Positions 6,738 through 14,562 of a DNA stretch of 39,624 nt are shown here, piece after piece. Under the pieces are notes generated by a model. It saw only the letters and a program-made list of their open reading frames with translations, was not told the DNA's origin and searched no databases. Both the position numbers and the translations under genes were made by a program. The stretch comes from an uncultured Chlamydiae bacterium. GTDB taxonomy: Bacteria; Chlamydiota; Chlamydiia; Chlamydiales; Rhabdochlamydiaceae. The stretch spans positions 1 through 39,624 of the forward strand of contig CAMFIG010000021.1 in the NCBI GenBank assembly GCA_945952445.1, written 5' to 3'. Numbering within the stretch: the first letter of the stretch is position 1; each line of letters opens with the position of its first letter.

Positions 6738-8218
6738 ATTTTTCTGCAGATGTTGTCTGCGTTTTTGGCTACAAGCCAGAAGAGATCCTTTTAGAAGCAG
6801 GATCTTGGATTGAAAATCAAAACAAATATCTGATTTTCTGTTCTGAAGATCCTTGGGTTGATTTTTCTCTTTACCCTAATGTGCGAGTCTTGTTGATGTC
6901 TGAGAATGGATTCCCTTGGGATCTATTTGAAGAGATTTGCAAAGAGTTGGTTTTTTTGCAGTTTGATTACCGAGTGCATCCTCAAAAAGAAAGCTCCTAT
7001 ATGGTTCGGCTGAAGGCTCTTTGCGAGGCGTGCCAAAGCCATATTCATCTTCTTGCTTCTGATGTGCAAGATTTTGGTTTAGGTGTATTTCAGAATGTGA
7101 GCCGCAATATTTATTCAGGTTTAGAGATGCGTGATTTTCGCTCTTTAAAAGGGGCTCTTGTAGGGGTTCCTGCTGTAGTTTGTGGTGCAGGGCCGGGCTT
7201 GAGCGATGTTGCAGAAGACCTTCGCGGCATCCAGGATCGGGTGTGTGTATTTTCCGGAGGAAGCGGATTGTTGGCATTGAGCCGCCTAGGGGTCGATGTG
7301 CATTTGGCAGCAGGCGTGGATCCTGATCCTTGTTATCATCCTTTATTGCATCACCACCATGGAGAGGTTCCCTTTTTCTATCAAAATAGGGTCTCACATC
7401 GAATTCTGTCTTCTATGCATGGGGAGAAAATTTTGGTTCCAAGTGAAATCCGAACACCTTTTGAAAAGTGGTGCCAACCAGAATTTGATCAAAGCTTAGA
7501 TGGAGGCTGGACAGTAGCTACATTTTGTACAGCCCTTGCTAGCTATCTAGGCTGTAATCCGATTTGTTTTGTAGGGATGGATTTCGGTTATCCGCCGGAT
7601 AAGGGGATGTATGCAGAAGAAAGCTTGAAAAAAGAAGAGGTGGAAGAGATTTCCCTTCAAGATCCGGAGGTGGGTCTGCTTTTTACTAAAAAAGATTGGC
7701 TAATGGCAGCGCGCTGGATAGAGCAACATAGATTAGAGCACATGGATCTTTCTTTTTATCAAACTTCTATGCGAGGGATGAGTTTGGAGGGGGTCTGTAG
7801 AAAGCCTTTATGGCAGATCTCAAGCGAAAGAAATTGGCCTCAGATTGACATTCGAGGACGTATCCGCCAGATGCTCAGCCACGCTTCAACAATATATGTA
7901 GATTTGAAGAAATATGCTCTTGCATTGGAGGAAATCAATCAAAGCTTGCAGCGGGTTGATCTATTATGCAGAGAGCTTTTAAATGCATTTGAAAAATCGT
8001 ATCCAGAAGACCCTACAGAAAGGGGGAGTTTTGTATTGGGTTTATATGATCTATATGACGAGGTTGCCTACCAGAAGATTTTAGATCCTCTTTGGCAGAT
8101 TTGGCAGTGGCCCATAAGCAGGCCTCTGCATAATTCTTATGAAAGAGCTCTTCATCGCCTCATTTTTTTGAGAAAATTAACGAGAGAATATGGGAGAAAG
8201 TGTTTTTTATGGCAGTAG
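6734..8218 (+). CDS. DUF115 (MAF/MptE-like) protein 1
   Basis: The central domain begins near residue 143 with GVPAVVCGAGPGLSDV, then FSGGSGLLALSRLGVDVHLAAGVDPDP and later WTVATFCTALASYLGCNPICFVGMDFGY. This is the DUF115 domain shared by motility accessory factors (Maf, sugar transferases that put nonulosonic acids on flagellin) and archaeal 6-hydroxymethylpterin diphosphokinase MptE. The N-terminal 140 residues and helical C-terminal 130 residues are typical of Maf-like proteins. No flagellar or nonulosonate genes are in this window, so the acceptor is unknown. It overlaps the preceding gene by four bases and the following one at its 3' end. Confidence 0.75.
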   Translation: MNFSADVVCVFGYKPEEILLEAGSWIENQNKYLIFCSEDPWVDFSLYPNVRVLLMSENGFPWDLFEEICKELVFLQFDYRVHPQKESSYMVRLKALCEACQSHIHLLASDVQDFGLGVFQNVSRNIYSGLEMRDFRSLKGALVGVPAVVCGAGPGLSDVAEDLRGIQDRVCVFSGGSGLLALSRLGVDVHLAAGVDPDPCYHPLLHHHHGEVPFFYQNRVSHRILSSMHGEKILVPSEIRTPFEKWCQPEFDQSLDGGWTVATFCTALASYLGCNPICFVGMDFGYPPDKGMYAEESLKKEEVEEISLQDPEVGLLFTKKDWLMAARWIEQHRLEHMDLSFYQTSMRGMSLEGVCRKPLWQISSERNWPQIDIRGRIRQMLSHASTIYVDLKKYALALEEINQSLQRVDLLCRELLNAFEKSYPEDPTERGSFVLGLYDLYDEVAYQKILDPLWQIWQWPISRPLHNSYERALHRLIFLRKLTREYGRKCFLWQ

Positions 8219-8991
8219 AACGATATGCTGTGGAAGACGGCATTTTATATCTTCAGGACGAAGAGCTGAACCTGGCTATTAAAGAGCCCTTTTTGGTGCC
8301 TAGCCTTCCCCTTGCAATGGAAAAGCATAGAGAAGACCTAGTCCTTGATTTTTACCCGTCGGGAAGTTTTCAAAAGGCATGTAGACACATAGATGGAAAG
8401 CTTCATGGGCAGTGTCTGTTTTTTTATCCTGATGGCAATATAAAAGGAGAGTCTTTTTATCGCGATGGGGTATTGCACGGCCCTTCTGTATTTTTTTCAG
8501 AACAAGGGCAAAAGGTATCTGTTGCTTGGTTTTATCAGGGGGAGCCTGAAGGCAAGGCTTGGCAATACTATGCTTCGGGAGCTTTATGCAGTTGTCTGCG
8601 ATACCGCGGAGGGAAAATGCATGGGAAGCAGGAGTATTTTTATGAACAAGGTGGCTATAAGACAATATTGCCCTATTGCGAAGGAGAACTTTCCGGCCTT
8701 GTTGAACTTTTTTGGGAAAAAGGCTGTATGAAAAGATCTTGCCGATTTGAAAAAGGTAGTCGCGAAGGTTGGGACAGGGTTTGGAGTGAAACAGGGATTC
8801 TTTTAGAAGAGGGAGAATTTATTGGAGGAGAGCCCAAAGGAGTGCATAGATCTTGGGATCTTAAGGGAGTTCTTCGAGAAGAAAAGCGGTATCATACTCC
8901 TCAGCATTTCGACTGGTGGCGCTGGGACGAGCAAGGCCAGTTAGTCTTTGAGAAAATCTGCCCTTATCAGGAATCTTGTAAAGGAGAATAG
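8209..8991 (+). CDS. MORN-2 repeat protein (YwqK-like)
   Basis: About 260 residues, mostly tandem 22-24-residue repeats of the pattern D-G-x-L-H-G-x3-F/Y-x2-D/S-G-x2-K. Clear copies are GKLHGQCLFFYPDGNIKG, GVLHGPSVFFSEQGQKVS, GEPEGKAWQYYASGALCS, GKMHGKQEYFYEQGGYK, GELSGLVELFWEKGCMKR, GSREGWDRVWSETGILLE and GEPKGVHRSWDLKGVLRE, about eight in all. Such MORN-2 arrays form open beta-sheets used for protein contact; the YwqK name is only structural. The ATG at 8209 lies inside the 3' end of the DUF115 gene (an in-frame GTG at 8200 is an alternative). Sandwiched between two DUF115 genes, it may be a scaffold or target for them, which is inference. Confidence 0.75.
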   Translation: MAVERYAVEDGILYLQDEELNLAIKEPFLVPSLPLAMEKHREDLVLDFYPSGSFQKACRHIDGKLHGQCLFFYPDGNIKGESFYRDGVLHGPSVFFSEQGQKVSVAWFYQGEPEGKAWQYYASGALCSCLRYRGGKMHGKQEYFYEQGGYKTILPYCEGELSGLVELFWEKGCMKRSCRFEKGSREGWDRVWSETGILLEEGEFIGGEPKGVHRSWDLKGVLREEKRYHTPQHFDWWRWDEQGQLVFEKICPYQESCKGE

Positions 8992-8999
8992 GCTAAAAA

Positions 9000-10721
9000 A
9001 TGGACTGGGATTTACTCTCTTCTCGATATCCGGACCTTGCCTTTTTACTCCATATGGAAGCTCAAGGTTCTTGCTCCAATGCTAGTTGTATAGATGAAGA
9101 AAGGCTATGGCTGAAAAAACTGAAACTGGAAGGAGTGGATATTCTCTATATCTACGGGATAGGTCTTGGATACTCTTATGAAGTGCTAAAAGACTGGTTG
9201 CATGAGAAAGAGGAAAGACTCTTGGTCTTTTTAGAAGATCAGATACAATCCTTAAAAACAGTATTTTCTACAGATTTAGGAAAAGAGATCCTGCAAGATC
9301 CAAAAGTCCATCTATGTTACGCAGCCAATGCCTCCCAATGGGATAGTGTTCTTGAATCTTGTGCGGCACAGTTTCTCTCTGATCGGATAGAGGTGGCATT
9401 TTTGCCTTCGTATCAAAAGCGCTTTCGAAATCGCTGTGATCGGATCCGGATGGGGCTTTTGCGGAAAACTTCCGTAATGCACGCCCTTCTATCGGAGTCT
9501 TTGCATTATCATATCCTCATGAAGAATTTAGCTCATAATTTTTTGCATCTTCCCTCTTCTTATCTTGCCAATAGATGGAACGGAAAATTTGCGGGTATCC
9601 CTGCTATTATTTGCGGAGCCGGCCCTTCATTATCTTCAGCGATTCCTTTGTTAAAAAGCTTAGAGCAAAAAGCCCTGCTTTTTGCAGGGGGGTCTACAAT
9701 AACCGCGCTAAGCCGACAAGGAATCCGCCCGCATATAGCTATGGCATTCGATCCTAACCGAGAAGAGAAGGAAAGGCTAGCTGCGAATGCAGCCTTTGAA
9801 GTTCCCTTTATTTATTCGGCTCGTCTCCATCGGGATGTATTGTCCGCTTTTCATGGGGATTTAGGGTACATGTCTTCCGGAACAGGAGGAAGTTTTGAGG
9901 CGTGGATGCACGAAAAATTAGATATTGACGTAGAGACAATAGGAAAAGAACTCAGTATGGAAGCGATGTCAGTGACAACTTTAGCTACAGCACTCGCCCA
10001 TAAGATGGGATGCAATCCTATTGTTTTTTGTGGGGTCGATCTAGCCTATACGGGGTTGAAGAAGTATGCTCCCGGCGTCATCGCTTCAGCTTCAGTCAAT
10101 ATCTTAGGGGAAAGCAAAGAAAAGAAGGCGATGGAGCAGTTAATTATCAAAAAAAACTGTAAAGGAAAACCCCTTTATACTCTTGTCAAGTGGATCATGG
10201 AGTCCGCTGCTTTAGGGGATTATGCAAAAATGTATGGAAACACGCAGTTTTTCAATGCAACGGAAGAAGGTTTAGATATTCCTTATGTAGAAAAAGCTCC
10301 GTTGTCAGAGATTGTAAAACGCTATTGCAATACTCCGCATGACCTTCGAGGTAGGTTAAGAGTTGAGGTGGAAAATGCAAGGCTTTCTTCGCCTTCTTGT
10401 GAATCAATCCGCCTGCAGTATGATGCGCTTTGCCGTAGCCTCAACAGATGCATAGAAATTATGGAAACGGCTTGCGAAGAGCTCTCTTTAGATACAGAAA
10501 GCCCCAAGGTTACAGTATTGGAAATGGATCTACAGGAAGAAGAAGCATATCACGTATTATTGGATCATGCATTGCATGCATATGGACAGCTGGCTTTAAG
10601 AAGAGGAGGAGAGGGGCTTTGTTGGAAAAAACAGGCTTGGGAAGAATGTTTAAAGATTGCTAAAGAGTGTTCTTCCATCCTTAAATCTGGTACTGTTTCA
10701 GCTTGTTGCGCAGAGTCCTGA
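9000..10721 (+). CDS. DUF115 (MAF/MptE-like) protein 2
   Basis: This 573-residue paralogue of protein 1 has the DUF115 domain from about residue 198: GIPAIICGAGPSLSSAI, FAGGSTITALSRQGIRPHIA then FDPN, and VTTLATALAHKMGCNPIVFC followed by GVDLAY. The N-terminal 190 residues include a short Rossmann-like stretch (VDILYIYGIGLGYSYEVLKD), as in Maf proteins. It is about 80 residues longer than protein 1, mainly at the N-terminus. It follows the MORN-2 gene by eight bases. Its 3' end overlaps the convergent sigma-54 activator gene by 41 bases. Function is as uncertain as for protein 1: sugar transfer to a surface protein, or a pterin/nucleotide enzyme. Confidence 0.75.
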   Translation: MDWDLLSSRYPDLAFLLHMEAQGSCSNASCIDEERLWLKKLKLEGVDILYIYGIGLGYSYEVLKDWLHEKEERLLVFLEDQIQSLKTVFSTDLGKEILQDPKVHLCYAANASQWDSVLESCAAQFLSDRIEVAFLPSYQKRFRNRCDRIRMGLLRKTSVMHALLSESLHYHILMKNLAHNFLHLPSSYLANRWNGKFAGIPAIICGAGPSLSSAIPLLKSLEQKALLFAGGSTITALSRQGIRPHIAMAFDPNREEKERLAANAAFEVPFIYSARLHRDVLSAFHGDLGYMSSGTGGSFEAWMHEKLDIDVETIGKELSMEAMSVTTLATALAHKMGCNPIVFCGVDLAYTGLKKYAPGVIASASVNILGESKEKKAMEQLIIKKNCKGKPLYTLVKWIMESAALGDYAKMYGNTQFFNATEEGLDIPYVEKAPLSEIVKRYCNTPHDLRGRLRVEVENARLSSPSCESIRLQYDALCRSLNRCIEIMETACEELSLDTESPKVTVLEMDLQEEEAYHVLLDHALHAYGQLALRRGGEGLCWKKQAWEECLKIAKECSSILKSGTVSACCAES

Positions 10722-11979
10722 TACTGATTCCCAGCGTTTTTGCAGCTTGTGTCTTATTATTATTTTTCGATTGCAAAGTGGCTAAAATATGAGCTTTTTC
10801 CACTTCTGCCAATGTGCCAGGAAGATAGCTCGTTTCTTTTGGCTTTGGAAAAATGGGACAAGACAGCTCAAACCAAAGATCTTCCGGCTGGATCCATTCT
10901 CCAGAGTGCATGACGAGGGTTCTTTCGATAATATTGGCAAGTTCCCGTACATTGCCGGGCCACGAATATGATAACAACTTATCTTCGGCTGATGAGGAGA
11001 GGATTTTTTTCTCTTTCCCATTTTCTTTGCAGAGCTTTTCTAAAAAATACTGAGCTAATGGGATAATATCTTCTTGGCGATCTCTAAGGGGAGGTAGATG
11101 GATGGGGACGACGTTCAGCCGATAGTATAAATCTTCCCGAAAGAGCTTTTGTTCGATAGTTTCTTTCATGTTCCGGTTGGATGTGGAGATCAACCGCACA
11201 TCAACTTGGATCGGTTTGACCCCTCCTAGCCGCTCAAATTCCTGCTCTTGGATGGCTCGAAGGAGTTTAGGCTGCAATTCTAAAGAGATTTCTGAGATCT
11301 CATCGAGTAGTAAGGTCCCCAGGTCTGCGAGTTCGAACCTGCCGATCCGTTTCTGGAAGGCTCCGGTAAAAGACCCTTTCTCATGCCCAAAAAATTCTGA
11401 TTCTAGCAGGGTTTGAGGAATGGCAGCGCAGTTCACACGGATAAAAGGTTTGTTCGATCGTAAGGAAAGTTGATGGATTGCATTGGCAATGACTTCTTTC
11501 CCGGTGCCCGACTCGCCACTAATAAAGACGCTGGCATTGCTTTGGGCGATCTTTGTCACATTGCTTAAGATATGTTTCATAAGAGGGCTTTTAGCGATCA
11601 CGCCCCCTTGCTCTAGAGACGGGGTAGCTAGCTGTTCAATCCAGCCTTCTATCATTTCTTCTGTAAAGGGCTTAGTTAAGTAGGAAAAACCATGAAGGCG
11701 GATTGCCGATGAAGATTTATCTATCTGCTCTTCTGAGCCGATAAGCAGACAGCAGAGGGAAGGATGAAGCTGTTTAGCGAGATGCATGAGGTCGATGCTG
11801 GAAAATTCAGAAGATGCCAATGAGCAAACAAGTAGATCGCAAGTCTTTTGTTTTAAAATCTCTACAGCTTGCAAGGCGCTAGAGACGATCTTCAGGTTCC
11901 AGTCTTTTTTTCGCGTAACGCTATGAAATAAATGGCTAATTGATTCCTCTTCTTCTACAAGCAATATTTGTTGTTTCAT
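10681..11979 (-). CDS. Sigma-54-dependent NtrC/AtoC-type activator with degenerate receiver
   Basis: The 432-residue protein has three parts. Residues 1-120 form a receiver-like domain with acidic residues after ILLVEEEE and the conserved Lys in LTKPF, but the phosphoacceptor Asp is replaced by Ser53 (DLLVCS where DLVLLD is usual). Residues about 125-360 form the AAA+ domain with Walker A GESGTGKE, the sigma-54 loop GSFTGA, Walker B LLLDEI and the arginine-finger region FREDLYYRLNV. The C-terminus (NNNKTQAAKTLGISIRTLRNKL) is a Fis-type HTH. It resembles chlamydial CtcC/AtoC, which partners a sensor kinase; no kinase gene is adjacent. Without the Asp it may be constitutively active or controlled by partner binding. 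Convergent and overlapping with the DUF115 gene. Confidence 0.9.
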   Translation of the reverse strand: MKQQILLVEEEESISHLFHSVTRKKDWNLKIVSSALQAVEILKQKTCDLLVCSLASSEFSSIDLMHLAKQLHPSLCCLLIGSEEQIDKSSSAIRLHGFSYLTKPFTEEMIEGWIEQLATPSLEQGGVIAKSPLMKHILSNVTKIAQSNASVFISGESGTGKEVIANAIHQLSLRSNKPFIRVNCAAIPQTLLESEFFGHEKGSFTGAFQKRIGRFELADLGTLLLDEISEISLELQPKLLRAIQEQEFERLGGVKPIQVDVRLISTSNRNMKETIEQKLFREDLYYRLNVVPIHLPPLRDRQEDIIPLAQYFLEKLCKENGKEKKILSSSAEDKLLSYSWPGNVRELANIIERTLVMHSGEWIQPEDLWFELSCPIFPKPKETSYLPGTLAEVEKAHILATLQSKNNNKTQAAKTLGISIRTLRNKLKQYQI

Positions 11980-12101
11980 AGTATGGCTGGATGATGAGGA
12001 AAAAATCGCCGCCCCTCCTTAATTTCAGTCTATATAGAAGAATTATAAATCCTGCAATGGTTGAAATAAAAAATGTTAAAACCTGCAGACAATGTCCTCT
12101 A

Positions 12102-12130
12102 TTGACCTCTATATAGGTTTTTTGTACCTT
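12102..12130 (+). promoter_or_regulatory. Possible promoter of the lipoprotein gene
   Basis: TTGACC (12102-12107), 17 bases, then TACCTT (12125-12130). The region also has a direct repeat CCTCTAT at 10-base spacing (about 12096 and 12106), which could be an operator next to the regulator gene that diverges from it. The -10 is poor. Confidence 0.3.
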
Positions 12131-12161
12131 AATTTGGAGATAAAGAAGGGAAGATGACAGC

Positions 12162-12989
12162 GTGAAACGCATATTGGGTATTGCATCGTTAGTTTTTTTG
12201 TTCGGGTGCACTGGAATGGAGCAGTCAGAACAAGATAAAATTCGTCAAATGAATGAACAAAAAGAGTGGATTTATCGCCGCCACGATGAAAAAACCTATA
12301 CAATTTTATCCCCATTACATCGAGAGAGGGAACCTTATCCATGGGAACAGGGATATGCCGGCAGGCATCCGAAGATTACTAAAGAGGCATTTCGCTGTAG
12401 AGGAGATCAGCACAATCCGCCACGAGCTCAGGGAAAATCTTTGCAGATGGTCCATGATTGCGGAGGATTGCAGAAGCACAGCCTTCCCATCCGAGATGGA
12501 GAAGAGTTTATATACCCTATTCTGCTCGATATTTTGAACTATCTTCAAGCTAAAACAGGGTATTCTGTTGTTGTAACCTGTGGACATCGCTGTCCTTTGC
12601 ATAATGCATATGCTGATAACTCAGCGTATAATCAGACTTCTAAGCATATGATCGGCGCAGAAGTGGATTTCTACGTGCAAGGCATGCAAGATAAACCCGA
12701 AGAGGTAATCCATCTTATTCAGCAATATTACCAGGAGACACCGGCATATCAAGGCTTGTCAGAATACCAGCAGTTTTTGCGTCTGGAGCATGTTAAGCTC
12801 AATGTTTCAACCCCTCCTTGGTATAATAAAGAAATTTTAATTAAGCTCTACTTGCCAAATGAAGGACGGGACTTTGATCATCCTCATAATCTTCCATATC
12901 TAGGCCTTCAAGTGCGCTTCGATCGGCAAAAAGGAGAAAAGGTTTTGTATTCTCCGGAACTCTCAGCAAAAGGATATATCCGATATTAA
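12162..12989 (+). CDS. Lipoprotein with M15-type peptidase fold
   Basis: The 275-residue protein has a lipoprotein signal peptide: KR, a hydrophobic core and a lipobox ending LFGC (Cys at about residue 16). The mature part carries VVVTCGHRCPLHNAY and NQTSKHMIGAEVDFYVQG. The S-x-H-x2-G-x-x-x-D arrangement, with a later LEHV, matches the zinc ligands of the VanY/DUF882 branch of D-Ala-D-Ala carboxypeptidases. It probably acts on peptidoglycan in the periplasm, which fits the thin or transient murein of chlamydia-like bacteria; activity is inferred. The start is a GTG, with AAGAAGGG eleven bases upstream. Divergent from the sigma-54 activator, followed by tRNA-Leu(CAA). Confidence 0.75.
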   Translation: MKRILGIASLVFLFGCTGMEQSEQDKIRQMNEQKEWIYRRHDEKTYTILSPLHREREPYPWEQGYAGRHPKITKEAFRCRGDQHNPPRAQGKSLQMVHDCGGLQKHSLPIRDGEEFIYPILLDILNYLQAKTGYSVVVTCGHRCPLHNAYADNSAYNQTSKHMIGAEVDFYVQGMQDKPEEVIHLIQQYYQETPAYQGLSEYQQFLRLEHVKLNVSTPPWYNKEILIKLYLPNEGRDFDHPHNLPYLGLQVRFDRQKGEKVLYSPELSAKGYIRY

Positions 12990-13039
12990 TTCCTTTGTGA
13001 AAAATCAACATTCATGATAAGTTTTTCGTTCAAGTTTAT

Positions 13040-13123
13040 GCCGACGTGGCGGAATTGGTAGACGCGGTAGACTCAAACTCTACTTCTAGCAATAGAGTGC
13101 TGGTTCGAGTCCAGTCGTCGGCA
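13040..13123 (+). tRNA. tRNA-Leu (anticodon CAA)
   Basis: Acceptor GCCGACG/CGTCGGC, D arm GGCGGAATTGGTAGACGC, anticodon stem GTAGA/TCTAC with loop CTCAAAC (anticodon CAA), a long class II variable arm, and T arm CTGGTTCGAGTCCAG all form. The discriminator is A. A terminator follows directly. A weak promoter-like pair lies upstream (TTGTGA near 13000 and TAAGTT about 17 bases later). Confidence 0.95.
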
Positions 13124-13128
13124 TTTCA

Positions 13129-13168
13129 CCAGACAAGATCTCATTAAAGAGGTTTTGTCTGGTTTTTT
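13129..13168 (+). terminator. Rho-independent terminator of tRNA-Leu(CAA)
   Basis: CCAGACAA (13129-13136) pairs perfectly with TTGTCTGG (13155-13162) and is followed at once by TTTTTT (13163-13168). It begins six bases after the tRNA 3' end. Confidence 0.85.
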
Positions 13169-13169
13169 C

Positions 13170-13406
13170 GTTTTATAACCCGTTGTTTTTCTGCAGGATA
13201 AGAGCGAGTCAGCAACTGCATTAGCTGTCTTTTCCTTTTCATGTAAGACATTCCCTAATCCAATAATTTCTTTTGTTTCGTTCTTGATTCCAAGCAGAGT
13301 GATTCCACCAGCAGTGTTTGCAAAGGCAATGATTGTTTGAATGATTTTTTGCAATGAATGCGAATTTCCCCTTCATTCTTAGTCGAAATTTCTTCAATCA
13401 TAGGTC
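13170..13406 (-). pseudogene. AlbA_2 (Schlafen-type) domain fragment
   Basis: On the minus strand an ATG at 13404-13406 gives MIEEISTKNEGEIRIH. After a run of six A the meaningful frame becomes KIIQTIIAFANTAGGITLLG and IKNETKEIIGLGNVLHEKEK. This is the typical opening of AlbA_2/divergent AAA_4 proteins (...AFAN-x-x-GG-x-I-x-I-G...). One extra A in the run would join the two frames. After about ANAVADSL (near 13200) the similarity ends and the frame runs into tRNA-Leu(CAA). It is therefore a 5' fragment with a frameshift, left from a longer gene. Family members are usually found in accessory islands or as transcriptional regulators. Confidence 0.6.
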
Positions 13407-13609
13407 TATTCCTTGTTTAACATGGAAATTGACATAGAAATACATGGAAGTCAGCATTTTCTATGTTCAGTCCATGATTAAGCTGCTTTAGGAGTAATCC
13501 GAGTAATTTTCCTCTGCGAAAAGCGCCTGACTTACTCCAAAGGAGTGTACTTTGTGGAATTTAGGCAGAAAACAACTCAACATGCAGACTTCCATGCGTG
13601 ATCCCGATC
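13407..13609. other. Gene-free stretch with inverted repeats
   Basis: Together with the relic before it this makes about 490 bases without an intact gene. CATGGAAGTC (13443-13452) and GACTTCCATG (13587-13596) form a perfect 10-bp inverted repeat 134 bases apart. Between them are smaller repeats (GGAGTAA near 13490, TTACTCC near 13533, and ACTCCAAAGGAGT). These could be the ends of a small non-coding insertion; nothing else is recognised. Confidence 0.35.
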
Positions 13610-14440
13610 TTAAACTATATTTTGTTGATATCCCGCAAAACAGAACTTTTTCGAGTAAGCCTTTGCAGTGAGTTGCTTATCTTTGATGGTCACTATGGTA
13701 TAAATTTCCGGCATTGTATGTTCTATATCTGGAGCACAAATATTATCGCCCATAGCCGGGCATGTGATATAAGGCAATCCTTCCAGTGAATGAACATGAA
13801 AATAATGCAAATGAGCTTGGAAGACAGCAATAACATTTGAGTTTGAACGGATTAAATCTTTTACGATGTTCTGATTCTTTAAAAAAAGCTTATCTTTCGT
13901 TTTGCCATCGCAGGCTTCGTAAAAAAAGTTACCGTCTACATCATGGTCATCAATAGGACAATGAATGAAAATCAAAAGGGGCTTAACAGATATGCGTAGC
14001 ATGGTTTCTAGCCATGCCAATTGCTCGGATGGCAAGACATAGAATCCAGCTTCCTCGTCTGTCCCAAGCCAGAGAATATCGATATTTCCAAAAGAGCGAT
14101 GCCCATAACTTTTTTGATCGAATCCATGGTGTTTCCACCTAGCCTCAACCTCATTATGTGGCATGCGTTTGATTTCATGATTACCTAGGAGATGAATGAC
14201 TGGTAATTCCAACGATTTATAATAGCCTATAAGGGCATCGTATCTATCAAGATCGATTTCTTTACTTTCACTCCGGATTAAATCCCCCATGTTGATAATG
14301 AGATCAGGCTTGTGATTTGTAGAAAGGTTTTTGAGAAATGATCCAAACATTTCCATAATACTTTCAGAAGCAGCTCTGACTTTATTTTGGTACTTCAAGG
14401 ACTTTTCAACGTGCACATCGTTAATAATAGCAATCTTCAT
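13610..14440 (-). CDS. Calcineurin-like metallophosphoesterase
   Basis: The 276-residue protein has the full metallophosphoesterase set: D-x-H at the start (IAIINDVHVE), GD in IINMGDLI, GNHE in VIHLLGNHEIKR, a central His in IFIHCPIDDHD, and the last H-x-H in VFQAHLHYFHVH. Two metal ions and a phospho-monoester or diester substrate are expected; the substrate cannot be named. It stands alone on the minus strand in the island-like stretch between tRNA-Leu(CAA) and comEC. It differs clearly from the other metallophosphoesterase in the window (28949-29815), so it is not a recent copy. Confidence 0.85.
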   Translation of the reverse strand: MKIAIINDVHVEKSLKYQNKVRAASESIMEMFGSFLKNLSTNHKPDLIINMGDLIRSESKEIDLDRYDALIGYYKSLELPVIHLLGNHEIKRMPHNEVEARWKHHGFDQKSYGHRSFGNIDILWLGTDEEAGFYVLPSEQLAWLETMLRISVKPLLIFIHCPIDDHDVDGNFFYEACDGKTKDKLFLKNQNIVKDLIRSNSNVIAVFQAHLHYFHVHSLEGLPYITCPAMGDNICAPDIEHTMPEIYTIVTIKDKQLTAKAYSKKFCFAGYQQNIV

Positions 14441-14562
14441 TGTTTATTCCTTGATTGACTAAGGGCTAATTCCAGCTGTTTGACTATACACAGCTTCCAA
14501 TTTGCTTGTCTGCTTCTTTTGCTTTATTCAAAAGCTCCTCATTTTGTACTTCTTGAGAATCT

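Noticed and set aside
6876-7397. 173-codon minus-strand ORF
   Set aside because: Shadow of the DUF115 gene; no ribosome site and an unlikely His/Gln-rich composition.
13101-13123. Duplicate of a tRNA-Leu 3' end as an attachment site
   Set aside because: No second copy of the tRNA 3' segment was found by eye downstream of either tRNA-Leu gene.
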